Positions 1 through 7,597 of a stretch of DNA of 51,508 nucleotides are shown here, piece by piece. A program made the position numbers and the translations under genes. Position 1 is the first letter of the stretch. Every line of letters starts with the position of its first letter. A model generated the notes under the pieces. That model had not been told where the DNA came from. It did no database searches and worked only from the letters and a program-made list of their open reading frames with translations. This DNA comes from Pontibacter harenae (GTDB lineage: Bacteria; Bacteroidota; Bacteroidia; Cytophagales; Hymenobacteraceae). Where the stretch lies: NCBI RefSeq assembly GCF_020907245.1, contig NZ_JAJJWH010000031.1:1-51508 (forward strand), given 5' to 3'.

Positions 1-46
1 AAATTGAAATATGGAAATGACACAGTTTAAATTACACTCCCAAATA

Positions 47-376
47 CTATTTACTGCATATTCTGATGTGTCCCCTTTGGTAGATTCTTTTCTGTGATAT
101 TTCATCAAACTCATACCACACATCTACCACATAAGCAGGAGTGGAATAGGTAGTAACAAACTGTTCATGAACATCTATGTTTTTATAATCTGTTACCATT
201 TCATAGCCATCTTCTTTTGCTTTATAGTAAGCCTCATCATCTTCAAACTCATTGAGGTAGCGGTTGTATACCTGGTGGTATTTATCAGTTACTGATTCAT
301 AATAACGCTGTAGTTCCGATGTTTCAAACTCCATGAAGCCCTCTTCATCTTTTGTCCATTTTCCTGTTATCTCCAT
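47..376 (-). CDS. Hypothetical acidic protein (109 aa)
   Basis: Function not recognised. The 109-residue product is rich in Glu, Asp and Tyr, has no signal peptide or membrane segment, and looks like a soluble cytoplasmic protein. It opens with the residues MEITGKW. The middle is charged and probably helical (about residues 15-60), followed by a more beta-like, aromatic C-terminal part with VVDVWYEF. The ATG at 376 is followed by an uninterrupted frame with Bacteroidota-like codon use. The nearest neighbour on the same strand begins at 779, so co-transcription is possible but unproven. The sequence between 377 and 548 shows no gene. Confidence 0.6.
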   Translation of the reverse strand: MEITGKWTKDEEGFMEFETSELQRYYESVTDKYHQVYNRYLNEFEDDEAYYKAKEDGYEMVTDYKNIDVHEQFVTTYSTPAYVVDVWYEFDEISQKRIYQRGHIRICSK

Positions 377-548
377 AGTCGCAAAGGTAAGCAGCTATTC
401 AGAATTAAAAGTTCCTAAATTAGACGCCCTAAGTATAAAAAGCCGCAGCTGTAATTGTAAAATAAATTGGATGTTTATGCAGTGCTTGATATTTTGTATT
501 CCCCCTCGCTCAGCATTTTTTGAGTAAGATGCTGGCATTCAGCAGACT

Positions 549-779
549 TTATAAACTGGTATAATCATACGAATAACACTCTATGCACTTGAGGCTCCCA
601 AAGAAATTGTAGAGTGTCTGGAGCATATCTTTTGATACGAATACCTCCTGTTCCACTACTTTATTTTTTGCTTTGAGTAAAAGGCTTTTTTTATCTATGT
701 AGATGTAGAAAGAGTCTATATCCTCGTCTCGTACCAGCTGCTCAAATTCTTCTAAAGCTCTTTGTAAATTCTCATCCAT
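549..779 (-). CDS. Hypothetical small protein (76 aa)
   Basis: Function not recognised. The 76-residue acidic product starts MDENLQRALEEFEQ and is probably an N-terminal helix followed by short beta strands (FYIYIDKKSLLLK). It has no signal peptide and no transmembrane segment. It lies upstream of the gene ending at 47 on the same strand, with a gap of about 170 bases. The length and composition fit a small single-domain soluble protein. Confidence comes only from the clean frame and plausible codon use. Confidence 0.5.
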   Translation of the reverse strand: MDENLQRALEEFEQLVRDEDIDSFYIYIDKKSLLLKAKNKVVEQEVFVSKDMLQTLYNFFGSLKCIECYSYDYTSL

Positions 780-1170
780 AGATTTTCGTTCTCAGGCTAA
801 GGAATGCGTGGCGAAAATAACTGCAGTTCAGGTAAAATAATTCAAGGTTAAATACTGTTTTTATAATAGGTATATATACCTAAGGTTCTGATAAAAAATG
901 ATGTTACAGGTTTTTTACTTTCTGTGTAGCTAACTGTAAGCTTGGTACTAGGCATAAATTCGCTTAGGTTTAATAATCAGTATTTTATGCAGTTTTTGCG
1001 TAGTTAGTTACTATTTATGATGCTTTTGGGCACTAAAAAGAAATTTGAGATGTCTAATGTATAGAGTGAACAAAGAACTCCCTTGGAAGCAATAATCGAT
1101 ACAGATTGCTTCTACACAAACTTAAATGGGCAAGAAGCGATGCCTTGAATAGAAATTAAACTATAGAGCT
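780..1170. other. Intergenic region, AT-rich, with one 16-bp palindrome
   Basis: This 390-base gap separates divergent genes (779 leftward, 1171 rightward), so it should hold two promoters. No coding frame was recognised. The clearest structure is a perfect palindrome TAGGTATATATACCTA at 867-882, which could be an operator or only an AT-rich chance palindrome. No convincing Bacteroidota -33/-7 promoter pair (TTTG / TAnnTTTG) was found. Confidence 0.4.
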
Positions 1171-1530
1171 ATGAAATATGTGGATTTAGGAACAGGTTTC
1201 TTGCTGACAGGCTTTCCTGACTTTGAGTCAGCGTTTGCAGCGTCGGAAGAATGGTGCGGAAAAGGCTTTAAGGTTGCTTATTTAAATGAAGCAACTCATG
1301 TGAATGAATGTGAAATAGTTACGTACCTCAAAAGCATTGAGGCTGCGGATACACGGTTGTACCAGAACTACCATTATAAAAATGGAGAGTATGCCAAAGA
1401 GGAAGTGGCGGATAGCCTGCAAACAGCCCTGGAAGTGCTGGAGAAAAAGCTGAATGCAAAGGCTAAGTTTATTATGGTGTTGGCTCCAAAGCATGTTAAT
1501 GTTGTAAGCCGACAGGCGGTTTGGCTGTAG
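1171..1530 (+). CDS. Hypothetical protein (119 aa)
   Basis: Function not recognised. The 119-residue soluble protein starts MKYVDLGTGFLLTGF, and the overall pattern is alpha/beta. It ends in a hydrophobic strand (KFIMVLAP) close to the C terminus. No signal peptide or membrane anchor is visible. It stands alone between a divergent gene upstream and a hairpin terminator at 1553-1591 downstream. Its composition matches the surrounding genes, so there is no sign of transfer. Confidence 0.6.
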   Translation: MKYVDLGTGFLLTGFPDFESAFAASEEWCGKGFKVAYLNEATHVNECEIVTYLKSIEAADTRLYQNYHYKNGEYAKEEVADSLQTALEVLEKKLNAKAKFIMVLAPKHVNVVSRQAVWL

Positions 1531-1552
1531 GTAGTTTGCATGCTTGATCAAC

Positions 1553-1591
1553 AGAAAAAGCAGTTCTTATAGAAAGGGAGCTGCTTTTTCT
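1553..1591 (+). terminator. Rho-independent terminator
   Basis: An 11-bp stem (AGAAAAAGCAG at 1553-1563 with CTGCTTTTTCT at 1581-1591) and a loop of about 17 bases are followed by further T residues. It sits 23 bases after the stop of the gene ending at 1530 and would end that transcript. From 1592 to 1740 nothing further was recognised. Confidence 0.6.
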
Positions 1592-1740
1592 TTTAAAAGG
1601 CTTACCCTATACTTCGTAAGTTTCGGCGGAAACCGAAATCAGCAACAAGATTGGATCATGTTATTCGGCAGTGGGTTCTCGTTCCGCCTTCAGTGTTTAT
1701 GTAACTCATAATCATATAGACTTCATAAGAGAGCTTCTGC

Positions 1741-2138
1741 TTAATCTATTTCAGATACCCACTTCCTCGCATCTTCCACATTACTAAAATACTTTATGTC
1801 AAACTTCACTAAGTCAGTCCCTTTACGAAGTATGTTATCTACAGCCATCTTGTTAAAGATGTCATCTGAGACGATCACTGCCATTCTTTTAACATCATAC
1901 TTTGCAAAATCGTATACCCACTCTTTTAGGGTCCACTCTTAATCTACAGGCCGAATTGCTTTAGCATTTTTAGTGTTGCCAATCCATTTTGTTACCTTAT
2001 AGTCTCTAGCGATTGTTGTATACGTGTTCAAGGTTCCCTGTATTCCTTACTGTTTGCAAAGCCATGCCATTCTGTGTAAACACAGTTTTCCTGCTCATTG
2101 TATTTAATTGTGATGTAAGGGCGCTCAAAAATGACCAT
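1741..2138 (-). pseudogene. Decayed SpoIIAA/STAS-like small protein gene
   Basis: Reading the minus strand from an ATG at 2138 gives a fold typical of small Bacteroidota SpoIIAA/STAS-like proteins: a beta-rich start (IFERPYITIKYNEQ, then VYTEWHGFANSKEYRE), a central VTKWIGNT segment and a C-terminal half with MAVIVSDDIFN and RKWVSEID. The frame is broken twice. Near 2030-2036 one base is missing at a short C run (GAACCTTGA where one more C would restore the frame). At 1939-1941 there is an in-frame TAA inside the conserved region. The total span of 398 bases is 3n+2, as expected for a one-base deletion. With two independent lesions, real decay is more likely than a sequencing error. Family assignment is by pattern and moderate. 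Confidence 0.7.
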
Positions 2139-2222
2139 ATATGGTGTTAATATTACTGCTACTTATGTATGTGTCGTAGCATCGAAATAGCTAAAGAAGC
2201 TGAGGTCAGTATAAATAGCAGG

Positions 2223-2339
2223 TTATACAAAGTTGTATTTAACCTCAGCTCGCGCTGACACTCCATACGCGACAGATGCACTAAAGTTAGAACCTATGTA
2301 AAGCTGCTGGAGCAAAAATGTACCTTCTGTTATATTCCC
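2223..2339 (-). pseudogene. C-terminal remnant of a beta-barrel outer-membrane protein
   Basis: The minus strand holds an open frame of about 38 codons, ending in TAA at 2223, with no start codon. It reads like the last two strands of an outer-membrane barrel: alternating residues (LYIGSNFSASVAYGVSARAE) and a final aromatic-containing strand KYNFV. Upstream in the same frame is a stop. It lies between the selO terminator and the STAS-like pseudogene, in a stretch with no intact gene. The alternation pattern is seen directly; the barrel identity is inference. Confidence 0.35.
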
Positions 2340-2357
2340 TTATGCTTAAAAGAAGAT

Positions 2358-2399
2358 AAAGGTAACCATTAGTATGTATGCTTACCAATGGTTGCCTTT
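2358..2399 (-). terminator. Terminator of the selO gene
   Basis: A 13-bp stem, AAAGGTAACCATT (2358-2370) with AATGGTTGCCTTT (2387-2399), contains one G-T wobble. It lies just downstream of the minus-strand stop at 2426. The minus-strand transcript has a short U-containing tail after it. Confidence 0.55.
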
Positions 2400-2425
2400 A
2401 ATTTGACTGCTCGTCCTCAACAAAA

Positions 2426-3985
2426 CTAAGAACTACAGGAAAGCATAGAGCATCCTGCTTTTTTGGTTGCCCATTCAGGTCGCTTTGCAAAGAACTCATC
2501 AGATTTGTTGGAGTAAGTATCTTTCAACGCTTCCTGCAGTTTTATAAATAAACTATCGTCCCCACTTTCCAACCCTTCAATAGCCTGCGACAGGAGATAG
2601 TTGCGAAGTATAATCCTTGGGTTATTTGCACGCATTCTTTTTTGAGACTCTTCACGGGGAGCAGTGTTTTTGCCTAACTTTTCCACGTATGCCTGCGTCG
2701 TATTATAAAGCAATTGTCGCTCTGCTTTATCGGGTGCTGCATAGAAACTCTCTTTAAAATGATCTGCCACTTGTTGCTCATCCTGTAACTCAAGCGGAAG
2801 GTCTGCCAGCAGCTGGTAAAAGATAGTCATATCTGGTTTCAGCGTTATCAAGGCTTTCTCAAAGTCATCAATAAAACTTACGTTCTCCTTGTCAACTTGC
2901 TCAAGGCCTAGCTTATTTGCCATCATGGTATAATACTTCTCCCAGTAAATAGCATCATACCCCTCCAGAGCAGCCACTAGTTCTTCTGTACCTGAAAATA
3001 AAGGCGCAAGAGCACTAGCCAGGCAACCCAGGTTCCATTTCGCAATAGCTGGCTGTCTTCCAAATGCATACCTTCTGCCAGGCAAGTCGGTGGTGTTCGG
3101 AGTAAATTTAGGATCGTAGTCATCTAAGAAGGAGTAAGGGCCGTAGTCGATGGTAAGCCCCAGTATCGACATGTTATCGGTGTTCATCACGCCATGCACA
3201 AAGCCTACGCGCATCCAGTCTACCATCAAGGCGGCTGTGCGTTCCAGCACCTCTTTAAACCAGCGCAGTACCTTATCCTCTCCCTGTATGTGCGGGTAAT
3301 AACGTGAAATGGTCCAGTCTACCAGTTTCCGAAGGTTGTCTATTTCTTTTCGGGCAGCGGGCATTTCAAAGTTGCCGAAACGCAGGAAGCTCGGGGCTAC
3401 ACGCATCACGATGGCTCCTGGTTCATAAGCCGCATTTCCGTTGTAGAACATATCCCGCAGCACTTCGTCGCCTGTTGCTACCAAGCTTAGAGCTCTTGTA
3501 GTGGGCACGCCCAAATAATGCATTGCCTCACTCATAAGATATTCTCTAACAGACGAGCGCAACACTGCTCTGCCATCGGCTCTGCGCGAGTAGGGGGTAG
3601 GGCCTGCACCCTTAAGCTGCAATTCGAAAGTTTTACCAGTAGCTACTTCCCATTCGCCTAAGGTAATGGCACGGCCATCGCCTAACTGCCCTGCCCAATG
3701 GCCAAACTGATGCCCCGCATAACAAGCCGCGTAAGGCTGCATGGTGTCAGTAACTAAGTTGCCACCTAATATGTCTGTTTCCTCTTGGCTAGAAGGCTTC
3801 TCTATTCCAAGCTCTTTTGCCAAGTCTTCAGACCATGCCAGCAAAGTCGGTTTTTTTACGGGGGTAGGAGTGGCTTTGCTGTATAAGACACCTGGTGTCT
3901 GGCGCGGATGTAATTCGCCGCTATCGTCGCCGTCGAAGGTGTTTACAAATTCGTTTTTATATTCTTTTGAGCTTAATTGCTGCAT
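2426..3985 (-). CDS. selO: Protein adenylyltransferase SelO (YdiU/UPF0061 family)
   Basis: SelO proteins are pseudokinases that transfer AMP from ATP to Ser/Thr/Tyr of target proteins, linked to redox homeostasis. The 519-residue length is normal. Recognisable family blocks in order: GHQFGHWAGQLGDGRA (91-106), LKGAGPTPYSRRADGRAVLR (124-143, nucleotide-binding loop), Glu153 in the following helix, HGVMNTDNMS (264-273, catalytic-loop-like) and DYGPYSFLDDYDP (280-292, metal-binding DFG-like). The C terminus ends GCSMLSCSS. Its penultimate-region Cys matches the position where some eukaryotic SelO proteins carry selenocysteine, and pairs with a nearby Cys. The ATG at 3985 gives the usual N terminus. 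It is monocistronic, with its own terminator, and a long gap separates it from the divergent dacB-like gene. Confidence 0.93.
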   Translation of the reverse strand: MQQLSSKEYKNEFVNTFDGDDSGELHPRQTPGVLYSKATPTPVKKPTLLAWSEDLAKELGIEKPSSQEETDILGGNLVTDTMQPYAACYAGHQFGHWAGQLGDGRAITLGEWEVATGKTFELQLKGAGPTPYSRRADGRAVLRSSVREYLMSEAMHYLGVPTTRALSLVATGDEVLRDMFYNGNAAYEPGAIVMRVAPSFLRFGNFEMPAARKEIDNLRKLVDWTISRYYPHIQGEDKVLRWFKEVLERTAALMVDWMRVGFVHGVMNTDNMSILGLTIDYGPYSFLDDYDPKFTPNTTDLPGRRYAFGRQPAIAKWNLGCLASALAPLFSGTEELVAALEGYDAIYWEKYYTMMANKLGLEQVDKENVSFIDDFEKALITLKPDMTIFYQLLADLPLELQDEQQVADHFKESFYAAPDKAERQLLYNTTQAYVEKLGKNTAPREESQKRMRANNPRIILRNYLLSQAIEGLESGDDSLFIKLQEALKDTYSNKSDEFFAKRPEWATKKAGCSMLSCSS

Positions 3986-4177
3986 AAGTATCTGTTTTAT
4001 GATTTTTTTAGGTAAAAGCTAAGTACTTCTAAGAATAGGCGCTTGCACCTTAACTTTTAACAATAATTTTGCAAGATTAGTTGATTTTAGCCAAGGCCTA
4101 AAATAGGCTAAGAAGCATGAAAGAGCTGGAGTTTATGAGCATTTAATTTATTTTGCCTTTTTGGTGGATAAATCCCT

Positions 4178-4185
4178 TACTTTAG
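4178..4185 (+). promoter_or_regulatory. Possible -7 element (weak)
   Basis: TACTTTAG (4178-4185) resembles the Bacteroidota -7 box TAnnTTTG, with TTTG at 4152-4155 placed 22 bases upstream as a possible -33 element. Transcription would then start almost at the ATG at 4190, giving a near-leaderless message, so this is only a candidate. Confidence 0.2.
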
Positions 4186-4189
4186 GTTT

Positions 4190-5584
4190 ATGAAATTAAC
4201 GATAGTAAAAGCCTCTGTTTTGGTAGTATGTGCCTTTATTCATACGAATGTTTTGGCGCAGTCTGTTTCAGAAAAACTTACAGCCGCTTTCAAAACTTTT
4301 CAGAACGATCCGCAACTAAGCAACGGCATTGCCTCTTTGTACGTGGTAGATGCCAAAACAGGGCAGGTGGTGTTCGATAAAAACAGCAGCGTAGGATTAG
4401 CGCCTGCCTCCACACAAAAAATAATTACCAGTGCAAGCGCTTATGAACTCTTAGGTGCTGATTTTAGGTATAAAACCACCTTTGCTTATCAGAGGGGGCA
4501 GCAGCCAAGCCTTATTATTCTGCCCTCTGGCGATCCTACCTTCGGTAGCTGGCGCTGGCCAGAAACTCAGGACGGGGCTGTTATGAAAGGTTTGGCTCGT
4601 GCCATCCGAAACACAGGAATAAAATCTTTTAACGAAGTGCAGCTGGCCAACAATGGTTGGAACGAAGAAACCATACCAGATGGCTGGATGTGGCAAGATG
4701 TAGGCAACTACTACGGCGCTGGACCAGCAAAACTGAACTGGCGCGAAAACCAATACGATGTGCATCTAAAGTCAGGTAGCCGTATAGGAGATCCTGTCAC
4801 CATTGTTAAAACCGTTCCTCGTTTGCACGGCTTTGCACTGCGGTCTGAGTTAACTTCAGCTGCCGCTGGTACTGGAGACAATGCTTACATCTACTTCCCC
4901 TTAAATGCAGCTACAGGTGCTATAAGAGGTACTATTCCTATAAATGAAAGCAGCTTTAAAATATCAGGTGCAGTACCTTCTGCTTCGCAGCAGTTTTTAG
5001 GTGCGCTGGCCGATACCCTTAAACAGTTAGGTATACAAATGCCTAAAACAGCTACACTTCAAAACGGGGTCAATGCATCAGGACAAAATTTCACGCCTTT
5101 CCATACCGTCACCTCACCTCCGCTGGACAGCATTATCTTTTGGTTTAACAGGAAAAGCATTAACCTGTATGGTGAGGCTTTGTTAAAAACGATAGCTTAC
5201 AAGAACTCCGAAAATGGGTCAACGGCAAAGGGAGTGAAGCTGGTAAAGGAGTTTTGGAAAGGAAGGGGCATTGCAGAATCAGAATTAAATATCGTAGATG
5301 GGTCAGGACTTTCGCCATTGAACCGCGTTACGACCCATGCCCAGGTAAAGGTGTTACAGCATGCACAAAAGCAAGCTTGGTTTAACGGGTTTTATACTTC
5401 GCTGCCGCTCTACAACGGCATGAAAATGAAGAGCGGTACCATACGTGGCGTAAAAGGCTTTTGTGGCTACCATAGAAGCAAAGACGGAAAAGAGTATGTT
5501 TTCGCTTTCCTGGTGAATAACTACAATGGCTCCACCTCAGGTGTAGTGCAGAAGATGTATAAGGTACTTAATGAATTGAAGTAG
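4190..5584 (+). CDS. dacB: D-alanyl-D-alanine carboxypeptidase/endopeptidase, PBP4 (class C)
   Basis: The enzyme removes terminal D-Ala from peptidoglycan stem peptides and/or cleaves cross-links in the periplasm. An N-terminal signal peptide ends at about residue 23 (FIHTNVLAQ). The penicillin-binding motifs are visible: SxxK as STQK (Ser74-Lys77, Ser is the acylated nucleophile), an SxN-type motif in RKSINLYGEALLK, and KTG as KSGT in the block MKMKSGTIRG near the C terminus. The 464-residue length and the large insertion between the first and second motifs are typical of PBP4. A strong hairpin terminator follows 17 bases after the stop, so the gene is monocistronic. The final segment (GFCGYHRSKDGKEYVFAFLV) matches the family's last strand. 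Confidence 0.93.
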   Translation: MKLTIVKASVLVVCAFIHTNVLAQSVSEKLTAAFKTFQNDPQLSNGIASLYVVDAKTGQVVFDKNSSVGLAPASTQKIITSASAYELLGADFRYKTTFAYQRGQQPSLIILPSGDPTFGSWRWPETQDGAVMKGLARAIRNTGIKSFNEVQLANNGWNEETIPDGWMWQDVGNYYGAGPAKLNWRENQYDVHLKSGSRIGDPVTIVKTVPRLHGFALRSELTSAAAGTGDNAYIYFPLNAATGAIRGTIPINESSFKISGAVPSASQQFLGALADTLKQLGIQMPKTATLQNGVNASGQNFTPFHTVTSPPLDSIIFWFNRKSINLYGEALLKTIAYKNSENGSTAKGVKLVKEFWKGRGIAESELNIVDGSGLSPLNRVTTHAQVKVLQHAQKQAWFNGFYTSLPLYNGMKMKSGTIRGVKGFCGYHRSKDGKEYVFAFLVNNYNGSTSGVVQKMYKVLNELK

Positions 5585-5601
5585 TTACTTTCTGAACATA
5601 C

Positions 5602-5636
5602 AAAAGCCCCGAGAGCAGATAGCTCTCGGGGCTTTT
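5602..5636. terminator. Strong, probably bidirectional terminator
   Basis: A perfect 15-bp stem AAAAGCCCCGAGAGC (5602-5616) pairs with GCTCTCGGGGCTTTT (5622-5636) around a 5-base loop. T runs flank both sides, so it can end both the dacB-like gene (5584) and the minus-strand gene ending at 5680. Confidence 0.85.
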
Positions 5637-5679
5637 GTATATAAATTAAATGTGCCTACAACATAGGCAACTGATGATT

Positions 5680-5970
5680 TTATTTTTCGTTCCCCAATCC
5701 TTCGTTGCTTTTATTTCCTTTTAGCGTGCTGGCATTTGGCTGGTTGTTACGGAACTCCTTGTCAGTACTATCTGCACCACGGGTAGTGGTTGTCGCATTT
5801 TGCTGCGTGTCCTTGTCAGGGTTTTCTCCACCTGGCTTTGCACCAGCTGTGTGTCCTTCTCTGCTTGGCTTGTTCACTCAGCGTGTGTTATCTGCTCCAC
5901 CTGCTACAGGGCCTGTCTGTGTTCCTGCGCCTTGTCCGCTTACACCTTGTCCTTTGCTATCTTTACTCAT
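5680..5970 (-). pseudogene. Small hydrophilic protein gene interrupted by an in-frame TGA
   Basis: An ATG at 5970 follows a textbook Shine-Dalgarno (AGGAGG, 6 bases upstream) and opens a frame of 96 codons to the stop at 5680. A single TGA at 5878-5880 splits it into 30 and 65 codons. Both halves share a strongly biased, disordered composition (Gly, Asn, Gln, Thr, Lys; for example SKDSKGQGVSGQGAGTQTG before and NATTTTRGADSTDKEF after). That indicates one original protein, perhaps a stress-type hydrophilin. The second half could only start at a GTG directly after the TGA. The best reading is a nonsense-mutated gene, or a 65-residue protein reinitiated at that GTG. No selenocysteine element was seen. 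Confidence 0.6.
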
Positions 5971-6135
5971 AATATGCCTCCTTCTCTTTCTCTTTTGTTC
6001 AACATTAATAATTTACTTCTGGTTAATACCAGTGTATATTCTTGTACGGACGAAATGCAGTATAGGGTTAGTTCTATGGGAGATGCATGTTTACCTGTTT
6101 TAGATTAACATGAACTGTGTTAAAAGTCAAGTTTT

Positions 6136-7116
6136 TTAGGTCGAAACAGTCGCAAAATCGGGGCGGTAGGGAATACTAGGTTTTACAATAGCAAATGCCT
6201 GTTTGAGCAGTTTGTTACAGACGGCTATCAGAGCCAATTTTCCGTTCTTCCCCTTGGCCACCAGCCGCTCGTAAAGCGCCTTGCAAGCCGCGTTCGATCT
6301 CTTAGCCGAGAAGCTGCACATGAACAGCTTACCCCTGATCAGTCCGCCCCCCATCTTGGTGATTCTGACTTTCCCCCTGACGCTGGAGCCGGAGGTATAC
6401 TCCCGGGGATACAGACCGGCTTTGGCAATCAGCTGCCGGTAATTGTCCACGTCTCGGAAGCCGCCGGCAAACAGCAGCAGCATGCCCGCTGTCTTCTTGC
6501 CGATACCCGGGATTGAGGAAAGCAGCTCTATCTCCCTGGCAAAGGCCTTCTCCCGGCTGTCTAGTAGCCGAGCCTCCAATTGCTTGACCTGCTTTTCGAG
6601 TACCTTGAGCGTCTGCCTAAGGCTTTTGGTGGCCAACTGACTTGTGACCGGCTGCAGTTTCAGGGCCTCCAAAGAGTTGATCACCATGGTTTTCTGCTTG
6701 ATGAGCTGCTCAATAACCTGCTCCAGCTGCCTGCATTCCACGATCAGCCTCTCGTCTGGTTGCCAGCATGGCACTTGGTTCTGCTCCCCGTAGCGCCTGA
6801 TCCACTGGGCATCCTTCTTGTCGCTCTTGCCCTTGCCCAGGTGCATCTGGATGTAGCGCTTGATGATTAGTGGATTCACCACGACCACCTGCGCACCCTG
6901 TCCGTGCAGGTAATAGGCCAGCTGGAGGTAATAGATACCCGTTGCCTCCATCACGTACAGACTATCCGCGCCGCACTGCTTGACCAACTGCCTGAAGCCG
7001 GCCTGGTTGTTTTCCGTCTCCATGTGCTGCCCCGTCCCTTGGGCCAGGTGGCTCGCAGCCAGAGAATCCTTACTTACGTCAATACCAACTACTTTGAGTC
7101 TTGCTGGGCTGTCCAT
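6136..7116 (-). CDS. IS110-family transposase (DEDD recombinase)
   Basis: IS110 transposases are DEDD/Ser recombinases guided by a bridge RNA encoded in the element's own non-coding end. The 326-residue product has the RuvC-like DEDD set: Asp13 in VGIDVSK, Glu57 in VMEATGIYY, Asp99 and Asp102 in KSDKKDAQ. It also has the C-terminal transposase_20 domain with a helix-hairpin-helix-like IPGIGKKTAGML (about 202-213) and the serine region EYTSGSSVRGK (Ser242 is the likely catalytic Ser). A coiled region spans about 115-190. The reading frame is intact, so the element could be active. The start ATG at 7116 is preceded by a structured non-coding end. GC is higher than in the flanks. Confidence 0.92.
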   Translation of the reverse strand: MDSPARLKVVGIDVSKDSLAASHLAQGTGQHMETENNQAGFRQLVKQCGADSLYVMEATGIYYLQLAYYLHGQGAQVVVVNPLIIKRYIQMHLGKGKSDKKDAQWIRRYGEQNQVPCWQPDERLIVECRQLEQVIEQLIKQKTMVINSLEALKLQPVTSQLATKSLRQTLKVLEKQVKQLEARLLDSREKAFAREIELLSSIPGIGKKTAGMLLLFAGGFRDVDNYRQLIAKAGLYPREYTSGSSVRGKVRITKMGGGLIRGKLFMCSFSAKRSNAACKALYERLVAKGKNGKLALIAVCNKLLKQAFAIVKPSIPYRPDFATVST

Positions 7117-7144
7117 AACTTCAAGCGTTTAGTTAAGGGAAAAA

Positions 7145-7235
7145 AATAAGTTGAAAAGAGCAAATTATGGTAGCTTTCTCTATCCTGATGCAAGCTCTAG
7201 AGGCTTAATGGAACTGTCCAAAGTAACCATATAAA
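7145..7235 (-). ncRNA. Candidate IS110 bridge RNA region
   Basis: The minus-strand segment just upstream of the IS110 start is non-coding and has several potential stems: TGGACAGTTCCA (TGGA/TCCA), an AAGC...GCTT stem around CTCTAG, and AGAGCTT pairing with AAAGCT across an 18-base loop. In the IS110 group, as known from IS621, a bridge RNA with target- and donor-binding loops is transcribed from this position. The stems are seen directly; the RNA itself is inferred from the family. Exact ends are unknown. Confidence 0.4.
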
Positions 7236-7245
7236 AGGAAGGGGA

Positions 7246-7597
7246 TTATCATGTTAAACAAGTTCGAAGACCTAATAAAACAGTGAATCTTTATCCTTCC
7301 TCTCTGCTCTTTTACACAAGATAATGTTTAATGGCAAACATAGGATAATATTGTAACTGAGTATTTGGTGCTTCGTCCTCAGTTTAACTGCTCTACTTTT
7401 TAACCTTCCTGAAAATAACGAAGTGATATTTAGTGAGAAGCATTTAAACCATTCGTGCTAAATTTGCTGTGAAGGGCAGGTTGTGCATCTGCCTTGGTTA
7501 TGTAATAATATACCATCTCTTATACAAACAGCAAGTACAGCAGGAGAGGATGGGGTGTGTAAAGATTTCCTGTCACTGTAAATTTTAACTATTGATA
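7246..7597. other. Intergenic, no gene recognised
   Basis: About 350 bases between the IS110 left end and tcmP. No coding frame, repeat or clear promoter was recognised. It must hold the tcmP promoter. Confidence 0.4.

Larger units (their letters stand above)
6110..7245 (-). mobile_element. IS110-family insertion sequence (boundaries approximate)
   Basis: The transposase gene fills most of the element. IS110 elements lack terminal inverted repeats, so the ends cannot be fixed from one copy. The upstream (left) end is placed around 7235-7245, after a structured segment typical of this family; the right end is shortly past the stop at 6136. It sits between the nonsense-mutated small gene and tcmP and disrupts neither recognisably. 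Confidence 0.6.

Noticed and set aside
5878..5880. TGA as a selenocysteine codon
   Set aside because: The protein has no redox-motif context, no SECIS-like hairpin was seen after the codon, and no selenocysteine genes are in the window.
5705..6103. Long plus-strand open frame opposite the small hydrophilic gene
   Set aside because: It is the antisense of the TGA-split gene, has a biased Leu/Cys/Ser-rich composition typical of shadows, and lacks a good start context.
7592..7597. TTG start for TcmP two codons upstream
   Set aside because: The ATG at 7598 is only two codons later and is the more likely start.
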